Positions 55,304-64,000 of a DNA stretch of 64,000 nt are shown here, in pieces. This DNA is from Diphasiastrum complanatum (Eukaryota > Streptophyta > Lycopodiopsida > Lycopodiales > Lycopodiaceae). Position 1 is the stretch's first letter. The number at the start of each line of letters is the position of its first letter. Position numbers and translations under genes: made by a program. The DNA lies in NCBI GenBank assembly GCA_029204225.1, contig CM055097.1, forward strand, positions 51,496,195-51,560,194. The letters run 5' to 3'. The notes beneath the pieces were generated by a model. The model worked only from the letters and a program-made list of their open reading frames with translations, made no database searches and was not told the DNA's origin.

Positions 55304-55777
55304 TTGCAGTCACCGGAAAATTCACATACAAATATGAATGCTCAGTTGCATCATCGTGAAGTACCCTTCAAAATGACCGAACTAGAAGCACCACAAATAG
55401 AACTGCTCATGAATATTTTGTCTAGTAAGATCAATATTTCATTGGGAGAGTTCCTGAAGTTGGTGCCAAAAGCAAAAGAAGTATTAGCTCAAAACTTAAC
55501 TCAAGTTGAACCAGAAGTCCATCAGGAGCCACTTTTTTGTGCTGGATTTGAAAAATCTAATGAAGTAATCCATGTCGGAGCAGCTTGGGAAAGTGAACAA
55601 AAAAATATCACCTTGCCGATACAACATAGACAATTTTCTAACGAAGCAGATGTGATAGATGGCGGTTCGAAAATTAACCTGATTTCTACAAAGCTATGTG
55701 CAAAATGGGGCCTTACAAAGATAAAACCTGCAACTTTTGCCATTAAGCTAGTTGATCAAACGACAGTTTGTCCGTGA
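55304..55777 (+). pseudogene. Gypsy J aspartic protease region
   Basis: A 157-codon frame ending VIDGGSKINLISTKLCAKWG and FAIKLVDQTTVCP, the retropepsin active site (DGG in place of DSG/DTG, as in some plant gypsy groups) and the following strand. A TGA in place of Gly-Arg-type sequence ends the frame, with GMVEDIPVEL readable after it. Confidence 0.8.
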
Positions 55778-57050
55778 GGAATGGTTGAAGATATACCTGT
55801 AGAATTGCTCGAGTACAGTTCGTCATTACTTTGGTAGTAATGGACTTACCAGAAGCATCAAATGTCTACCGAGTCCTATTGGGATGCCCATGGTTATGAG
55901 TTGTGCAAGTAATTCATAACTGGGGTACCGAGAAAATCACTTTTGAAAATCGTGAACGTGCAGTCAAAGTTGATCTTGCAACTTGGATTATCACACCAAT
56001 GGTTCAAAAACAGGATGATGATTCATCAACAACGGAATATACTTGTGACTGATCAGAGAAAAATTTGGGAATTCATTATAATTCTCAAACCGATACTATC
56101 AACTGGAATGAAGTTCTTGCAATTATTGACTGTATAGCAGGATATGTGTCAACAAGATAATCAGTCAGATTTGAGCGAGATTTTATTATTGGATCGAACT
56201 TTGGATACACCGATCACTTTTCCATTGAATGTGCTGAATGTAGTTTGGATATCAAAGGAACCTATTCTAGATCTGATTGAAAATGAACTCATTCATGTGA
56301 GCCATGCCTTGACATATGATGACAATGCAAAAGATTCTAAATCATATGGATCCAACAAGATTTGGAGTGCATAATATTTCTGATAAACCAACAATAAAAC
56401 CTCCAAAGCAGTTATATTGAAGGAAGACAGGATCACAGGGTCAATAGCGAAGAAACAAGCCAAGCAACATTATAATACGGTCCTAAAATGGGAAAATCCT
56501 CCTCAAAAGATTGATTCAAAGAATGTGCCACCCTTATTGGATAAAGGAAAAGGAAAAGTCAAGGATGATTCTACAAGTAAGAGTTCTAGCAAGACATCAT
56601 TGTCTAGGAAGTCTTCACCTTCGAAGAAGAGTTTATCTTTTTAGAAAACATCACCTCCATGATAATCCTGCTAAGAAGGCTAAGCGAAGATCAAAGACAA
56701 GTCCTTTTGACAAAGAACAGGCATATGTAGTCCAGCATGATATGCCCAAACATTTTAAACGTTATACACTGGATGATGTGGTTATTATGCTATCCAAAGC
56801 ACATCATGAACCCAAAGAATAGGTGCCAGAATCGAAAGATGTTTACAATGGCCCAGCTAGGACACAGCTTACGAATCTTGCTGAACCAGGAGAACCAGAA
56901 AAGATTGTACAAGTTGGATCACAACTTAATCCTGAACATTTTCAAGTGCTCCGAACGTTACTTATTAAGTATCAAGATTGTTTTGCATGGACTTATCAAA
57001 ATCTGAAGGGTATTCCGACGTTAGTTATTGAACTACCATATCTTTAGTAC
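55778..57050 (+). pseudogene. Gypsy J protease-RT spacer and RT entrance
   Basis: Fragmented frames. The last, 56823-57047, reads GEPEKIVQVGSQLNPEHFQV and LIKYQDCFAWTYQNLKGIP, the conserved block just before gypsy RT. The element stops there. Confidence 0.75.
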
Positions 57051-60000
57051 CTGGTGCAGTCCCAATGATAATTCATTCAACTAGAATCTCTAGGAGAATC
57101 ATTAAGATATAGAATGATTAAAACTCAACATCGAGTATCCCAGATACTCTTTTGAGTTAAATGCTCCTATTTCTAGCACCAAATGCAAGGAAATAACATT
57201 CATTCATCTTAATAGACATATCTGTCTCCTATGATAACTGGAGATCCAATCAAATGAAAAATTGTACTCAAGCATTTGCAGACCATAAACTGTAGTAGAA
57301 TAGCATCCACTAGATAAATAAGATAATGTATGTGATATCCATAGGTTCTCAATTAAAATATTGGAGTAAAGAGATTCAAAACAATGATCTGAATTCTTAC
57401 TCAATTAACAGACCAAGACTTAATCGTCACACTTAAGAATCATTGCAATTCTTTACAATTCTCTGACAACAATTAAGTATCTATTAACGATCTGTCAACC
57501 ATAAATATTTAGATTTGTATGATTCGTCGATCATAATTTTCTGGAATCCAAAACCATACTTAATCAGTTATAGGATACCGGAGTATATGTCTAATCATAA
57601 CTCAAGAAAAGTAAGAGTCATTCCAAAATCTTTCTATTAAGAAAATACTGGATTTATGAATACTTCCAAAACATGATTACTTAACTGAAGTGCAAGATTC
57701 AAGGTCTAGAAACCATTGGTAATTAAAGACTGAATGCATACCAAGATGACAATCATCTTCAACTACAAAAACTTTAGATTACAATCCAGAAATCACATCT
57801 AGATACCCAAAGTTCCGCTGAATATCAATTCAGTTATTATTCTTGGATCCATTATGATATGTTATTCAATTGAGCTCTCTGGGATACAATCACTAATGAG
57901 CTAAGTCCCCTCCTTAACTAAGGAATACTCTATCCCAATAATACTTTGTATCCAATGCACACAATTTTAACTAATGAAATGAAATGATTCACTATTCATG
58001 TGTCTTACAAGCAATATAACTCAAAACCATCAGTTCTCGATAAATCCACATCACACTGATCGTTTTACCAATTAACTTCATCCTGGAGTAATCAGCAGAT
58101 CTCAATTATACTAGTATGACACCACATTTAGATCCTCATCCAAACCATTTATAAGTGAATCCATAAATCTCCAATCCAAAGATTTGTCAACTCTACAAGT
58201 ATTTGTCAAAACAATACTTGATCACATGTTTATGTTCACCGACTAGGTTAAGTGCACCAAATAACCCTAGTAACCAGGAATACATAGTAGATTCATACAA
58301 GATTAATCATGCACATATGTGAATAATCTCACTATGACCCAGTACATAAACACATTTTTATCTGGTAGATTCCTCCAGAACCCACATACGTTACTCACAT
58401 ATCTCACTGAGATCTTGTAGCTCAGCTACAAAAGATTTTCTATTTCTCATGAGTAAATAAGATATCCGAGAAATCTTTGAGCCGAATAACATTCAATCTC
58501 AATAGATTTCCAATCCAACTTACCTCTAATTATATAATTTCATCCACTAAATCAACCCCTCTCTAATCCTAGTACTCAAACTAAGATTAGGTTGATCCAG
58601 TACAGAACTCTCAGACTTAACTTTTGATCAAACTTCTATTCCAACCAAAATGGAATTAGTAACCTTTGACCATTTACTGTACTACTTATAGACAATGATT
58701 CAACTCTCAAACCTGCTCTAGATCCAGATTGTCCGTACAATCCCTAGAGAATTTCTCTTATTTGAAAAGTTCCAATTAGGTATCTTACTCTGAATCTATC
58801 TGAAATTACTTTAAGATCAAATCTCATTTCTATACCACAGTTGGTTCTCTTCCAAAACTATGCAATCTACAGATTTCCAAATAAAATTTTATTCCACCAC
58901 TTTACCCCTCCTTTTAAAGAAATTATAAATTTCAATAAAAGTTAACTGGAAAGACGATATATGAAATTATCTAAATCCAAGAAAAGTTAGTAATAAGTGC
59001 ATTCCAATAAAGGATTCACTCTATTACAAACAAGACTTTTCCTTCAAATATTTTCAACCCGAGTGATAGTACAATCATTCCATTGAAACCTATTTATGTA
59101 ACAGAGATATTCTAGGTTTAAGAAATTGAAACACTTTAACCTTAGAATTTTATGAATTCCAATTCCCACAAGTAGTAATTTATATGACATAACAGTCTTT
59201 CAAAAGAATAACTTCACGCTGGTAACCCAGTTTGATGTCTATATTCGAGAAATTACTAAGAAGTAAAGGATTAATTAAGAAAGCGAAAAATAGATTTGAG
59301 GGCCTCTGATTTCGTAAATAATGAGATACCACATTGGGATCTAGATTAAACCTCAAAATTTTCCAAAATGCCCCACATTTGATCAAACAATTTTATTTTT
59401 CCCATATCGTGACTAGGTACTAAAACACACCATTGATCATCAGATCTTTACAGTTCTAGAATCCCCTTTCCAAAATTACTGATGTCCCATACCATCAGCT
59501 CCTTCCAAAAAATCCTTAACCACCTTATCTGATATTCTAGAGTTCCATTGATCTTCTACCTGTCCTATAATCACTATAGGATATTATCTTTTGTTTCCAA
59601 ATATTGGAGAATATATTTATTTGGATGGTTGGCATGCCTATTAGATGGATACCACAAATCCACACCTGATTATGTGATTTAGACAAAAAAATTAACATGG
59701 TTCAACACTACATTCTCATCCTTACAGGTTAATGATAAGCTTCAAATCCCTTTGGATCCAAGAGCATCAACTCTAGAGACAAGCTTCTATCAACTAACAG
59801 ATCCAATGTAGTCCATATATCAGATTCTACTTCTAACATCACAATTGACATCCAAAACTGCGGATAACTCAATGGTCACAAAGATATTAGCTATGAATTC
59901 AACTAAATGAATCCTACCCAAGAAATTAATATCCAGTATTAAACAAGTATTTACTGGGATTGCTAAAATCCTAATTGCGAAATATCTAACGTATTTGTGC

Positions 60001-60661
60001 AACAACCCATCAGATAGAACAATATTAAAGTTTATCATCGGCTGGCTCCTTCAACCACAAACTAATAGGCTTTTCAAGAAGACGATTAAACACAACCATG
60101 CATTCATAAGCCTTTTGTGTACACTTCTCACACACATTTGCTAATCATCACTTCATTCATAACATTAAACAAATATTTGCCATTTTGTCCATAGAACTTA
60201 CGCAATAGAAATGTATGAAAGCATTCATCTCAGACAAAAGCATGAAAGCAGATCACAAAGAACCATCAATGCCTATCAAATGTCTAACAAAGGCTGCGAA
60301 AGAAGATTGCAAAGGCTGGATCCTCCATAGTTTAGCACAGGAGAAAAGCTTCAAACTTCTGACATCTCTGAAAAGTGGTTCTATGTTATGGATATATGAT
60401 CTCATTCTCCCCTGCCTATAGCAACAGCCCACAGATGAGAGGGAAGAAGGAGCCATTTCTAGTAGTTACTACTAGAATGGCCATATTAAAAATCACCACC
60501 TGGCAGCGTATCAATGGTTTGACCCTCAGAAACCATTACATTGGTTTCAGGCCTCTTATTTGAATTCAAACTTATGGGGCCTCGCTCAAGCCCACATGGC
60601 TAAGAGAGCATGCCATTTGTCATTTATGACATTTAAGCTAGATATTGGCACCTTCCGACTC
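57051..60661. other. 3.6 kb without recognised content
   Basis: AT-rich and frame-poor on both strands. No LTR ends, RT motifs or RNA genes were seen. Probably old decayed repeat. Confidence 0.45.
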
Positions 60662-61087
60662 TGACAAACCCAGGAACCGGAGGCATAGGCCTTATGCTAA
60701 CATTTATCATTTATTGATTTATTGGGCATTCAGCCACATTGTGCATGATGAAAACATAATGATGACAACAACATTTGACATTTAAGCATTAGCAATTTAG
60801 AGACCACTATAACAAACCGGTAAACCGATTGTTTTGGGCATCAAATTGTCAGTGAATCGAACACTCATTGTCCAAGATAGCTTCGAATTGATTTCAAAAA
60901 TCACTACTAAAGGGGGTTATTTTTCCCTCTAACAATCTATGTGCCTAATGTGGAGTTAAATGCCAAATTTGCTGATTTTGGTAACTAGTCTTGATTCCAA
61001 CTCATAGTTTGGATCTAAATCTTTGATTTGTGCATCCTACATCACTTTTAGGATTGATTGGGATTCGTTTGCTGTAAAATTTTGTCA
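60662..61087 (+). repeat. Putative 5' LTR of copia I
   Basis: Starts TGACAAAC and ends TTTTGTCA (inverted ends), followed at 61088 by TGGTATTAGAGTC, a near-match to the Met primer-binding site. The partner LTR would be beyond the window. Confidence 0.55.
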
Positions 61088-61100
61088 TGGTATTAGAGTC

Positions 61101-61882
61101 TAATCAAAAGTGAACTTTAGATTTGATTTTCTCAACCTTAGATCCTAGATTTGAGTAGTATTGGCTTTGTCCTTGCTACTAGTTGCTATTCGAGTGATTG
61201 TACCTTCAATTTTGGTCTCATTTGAGTGATATTAGATCAAATGGAACTTTTTTTTGCTGAGTTATAGCTGCAAGAACTGAGATTGACCCATTTCCATTCA
61301 ACCAAACCAAATTAGAAAGTTCTTATGAGTTGAATCTTGGAGTACATGTCTCCTAGTAGAGATTTTCATAAGGATTTGAATGCCACCACTCTTTAAAAGT
61401 GTGGATCAGTCATTTGAGAGCTTAATTAGGTCATTCTTAGGCTTCTCAAGGTCCTGAAATACACCTTTTAGGTTCAGATCAAGTGTTTTGATGATTTTTG
61501 CATGTAGAAATGCAAAACTAGTGAAAATTGTGTTTCTATTCTACTCGGGTTTAAGTAGGTTTGTGATTGAATATGTCAATGTGATTCAACCTGAATTTAA
61601 GAGGCTTTATTTGTAAGACATTGTGTTTTATAAAGTGATTTTGATTCAGTATAGGTGGATTCACCCTTCTTGTGAAGTCGAGATCAAGGAGGAGACTAGT
61701 TTTGATCAAATCTATAGTAAATTTGGATCTAGAAGACAGATCAAGCTCAAGATCACCATAGATCTTGTTGAAAAATCAGAAAGTGATTCATCTCAGGTCC
61801 CAAAGAGAGTGGGATATCTAGTAGTGATCGTATCTTGTACAATCTATCTTGTTTCTTTGAATCTATCTCCCTATCATTGAAA
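61101..61882 (+). other. Copia I leader
   Basis: Untranslated region between primer-binding site and gag, with one short frame (61623-61880). Confidence 0.5.
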
Positions 61883-62698
61883 ATGGCATCCATAAGTGCC
61901 TATCTTTTGGATTCTAGTGATAGAACTCTTCAAATTATTCAATTTGGAAGTTAAGAATGGAATCCATCCTTATCATGCAAGATTTGATGGATATTGTGAA
62001 TGGAGAGGAAGATGAGCCAATCCATCCTCAAGAAGCAACTAAATACAAGAGAAGGTGCACTTCATTGTATTAAGATGAATGTTGCAAATGATTTGCTCAA
62101 AGAAGTAGGAGCATGTACCTCAGCCCAAGAGGCTTGGGAGACTCTTCAAAAGATCTATGAGTCCAAGAATACCTCAAGGTTACTTTACCTCAAGAACCAA
62201 GTTCTTCAATGTTTCCAAGGGAGGAGTGAGAGTGGACATCGATTTGTTTTGAGAGTAAAAGATTTGAACAAAGATCTTACTTATGTTGGTGAACCTATTA
62301 AAGAGAGTGAGCTTGTGCAAATAGTTTTGAATGGCTTATGTAGTGATTTTACTAACCTTGTCCAAAGCTATGCCATCATGGAAAACTTGCCTACAATTGA
62401 AGACCTTCAAAGTGTGTTGATGGCCAAGGAGAGTAGGAAGGCTCATATCAAATCAAGGATGGAGAGGCTCTCCATCAATGATGGTGATGACGAAGCCTTT
62501 TTTTTCAAGAGCAAAGGCAAAGCAAAGACCAAGGGAGGAGCATTCAAAAGGGAGCAAGCAAAGGATGGAGATCAAGGAGGATCCACATCCTCATCATCAC
62601 AAGTCAAGCCCAAGAAGGACAAATCTAAGATAAAGTGCTACTATTGTAACAAGATGGGACATTATGCCTCAGAATGCTTAAAGAGGAAGCAATATTAA
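61883..62698 (+). pseudogene. Copia I gag
   Basis: The gag domain begins MESILIMQDLMDIVNGEEDE in frame 1 (about 61957), then shifts at about 62062 to ALHCIKMNVANDLLKEV, AQEAWETLQKIYESKNTSR, LYLKNQVLQCFQ and LNGLCSDFTNLVQSY. It ends with zinc knuckle CYYCNKMGHYASEC (canonical) and TAA at 62696. Confidence 0.88.
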
Positions 62699-63585
62699 AG
62701 CCAAGCCAACATTGGACAAGAGGACCTATAAAGTCCATTTTTACAGCAAATGATCATGAATGTAAAGTTGAAGGTGTGGGATCCATTCCCTTATGCTTAG
62801 GATCCTCCAAGAAGACTAAGATAGATGGTGTTCTCTTCATTCCTAGCATCACTAAGAATTTGCTTAGTGTTGGCCAACTTTTGGATCATGGCTTCATTGT
62901 GGAGTTCTCTACTAATGTATGCAACATCAAGAAAAGTGGGATGATCATAGCAAGGGGAACAAGGTTTGGGAGGTTATTTAAGCTTGATGCTTTTGTAAAT
63001 CCTAACCAAGTTGTGATGGTAGCCGAGGAGACCAAAATGACCACATTTGACCTGTGGCACAAGAGGCTTGGTCACATCAACACCAAGTCCATGGAAGCTA
63101 TGTCCAAGGAGGAGCTTGCTCTTGGCCTTCCAAGATCTTTGGCAAAAGAGGAAAGGGTATGTGAAGCTTGTGCCTTGGCTAAGGCACACAAGTTACCTTT
63201 TTCAAGCTCAATCACAAAGACAAGTCATCCTCTCGAGTTGATCCACTCGGATGTGCATTTTGCTAGCACAAAGAGCAATGGTGGAGCTACAATGTTTGTC
63301 ACCTTTATAGATGACTACTCAAGATATGGATGGGTATATCTACTTTCCTCTAAAGCACATGTTTTTGAGAGTTTTGTAAGTTCAAGACTTTTTATGAGAA
63401 GCATCATAATCACAAGATCAAGTTCTTTAGAAGTGATCATGGAAAAGAATATATCTCAAATGAATTTAAAGACTTTTGTGATCAAGAAGGGATCAAGAAG
63501 GAGTTATCCTGCCCCTACACTCCTCAACAAAATGGGGTGGCCGAGAGGAGAAATAGGACACTATGTGAGTGTTCTAAAGCTCTAA
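62699..63585 (+). pseudogene. Copia I integrase, first part (protease deleted)
   Basis: Immediately after the knuckle the reading resumes beyond the protease active site (VEGVGSIPLCLG, FIPSITKNLLSVGQLL), so the DSGA part is deleted. Integrase: LWHKRLGHINTKSMEAM, VCEACALAKAHKLPF, LELIHSDVHFAS (first Asp), FVTFIDDYSRYGWVY, then a frameshift at about 63380. Confidence 0.88.
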
Positions 63586-64000
63586 GGGGAGAAGCTCTCA
63601 CGTGTGCTAGCTTCTTATGTAATAGAGTTCCATGTAGCTCTATAAATGGTAAAACACCTTATAAGTTATTGTATGGAGAAAAGCCTAATCTCAAAAGATT
63701 GAAGGTGTTTGGATGCATTTGCTATGTACATGTCCCTTTGAACAAAAGAACCAAGGAGGATCCATCATCCATGAAGGGGATCAAGGTAGGTTATAGCAAT
63801 GCAAGCAAAGGCTACAAAATCTACAATTCCCTCTTCTCAAAAGGTTGTCATTTCTAAAGATATCATTTTTTATGAGACTAGAATGCATAATCTTTAAGAT
63901 GATTCTATGAGGGAACAAGAGCTATTAGAGTTTGTTTAAGTCACGTGTTTCACATGAAGTTGCTATTGAAGAAGCGGAGGTTTGTTGTTTGAGTGAAGTC
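63537..64000 (+). pseudogene. Copia I integrase end, runs off the window
   Basis: AERRNRTLCECSKALRGEAL, ASFLCNRVPCSSINGKTPYK, VFGCICYVHVPLNKRTKEDP and KVGYSNASKGYKIYN parallel copia C's integrase end closely, so the two belong to one lineage. A stop follows at 63855. Confidence 0.85.

Larger units (their letters stand above)
54100..57050 (+). mobile_element. Gypsy fragment J: gag knuckles, protease, start of RT
   Basis: Starts within or just after the Penelope-like frame and stops at the RT entrance (CFAWTYQNLKGIPTLVIE, about 56980-57035). No LTR, integrase or RNase H. The DGGS protease and long spacer resemble Athila/Tat-type plant gypsy elements. Confidence 0.75.

Overview
The window is nuclear DNA from a land plant with a transposon-swollen genome. 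The evidence is one spliced host gene with introns of 4.8 and 14 kb, TTTAGGG-type telomeric motifs, plant Ty1-copia and Ty3-gypsy elements primed by initiator tRNA-Met (TGGTATCAGAGC), and very long microsatellites. Intron size, a LINE that is not of the usual plant L1 type, and a Penelope-like reverse transcriptase hint at a fern, lycophyte or gymnosperm rather than a compact angiosperm; the species cannot be fixed from the sequence.

Host gene (4184-25873, minus strand). Nine exons with consistent splice phases encode the N-terminus and DEAD-box core of an RH57/Rok1/DDX52-type RNA helicase involved in ribosome biogenesis. The start codon is at 25873. The C-terminal helicase domain is not found and lies off the left edge or is lost. 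Intron 3 (11248-25336) holds a nest: a 5'-truncated copia with one LTR (12005-14237), a hAT/DUF659 transposase gene split by a chromodomain gypsy element (14848-21316) that itself seems to carry a solo LTR, and a 5'-truncated LINE (about 21605-24270) ending in CTTT/CT microsatellites. Intron 7 (4712-9537) holds a foldback-like GC-rich unit and no gene.

Left end (1-4183). A minus-strand LTR (908-1375), a second fragment of the same LINE family (about 1848-2890), and about 700 bp of CACATA/AT satellite.

Middle (25.9-34.4 kb). The helicase promoter side, simple repeats, a 28.15/28.73 kb inverted duplication with coding-like content, and a defective gypsy element (29.6-34.4 kb) whose interior mixes gypsy integrase, a coiled-coil reading frame and a copia RNase H fragment.

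Retroelement pile (34.4-50.9 kb). Copia A (from 34399) is interrupted in its RNase H by non-autonomous LTR element D (39215-43987, one intact 459-codon ORF of unknown function), and again at 44100 by minus-strand copia B. B is truncated and joined head-to-head at about 48034 to copia C, whose integrase-RT-RNase H frame is uninterrupted up to its 3' LTR (50215-50869).

Right end (50.9-64 kb). A degenerate Penelope-like reverse transcriptase (52.4-54.2 kb) abuts a gypsy gag/protease fragment (54.2-57.05 kb). About 3.6 kb without recognisable content follows, then the 5' LTR and gag-integrase part of another copia that runs off the window.
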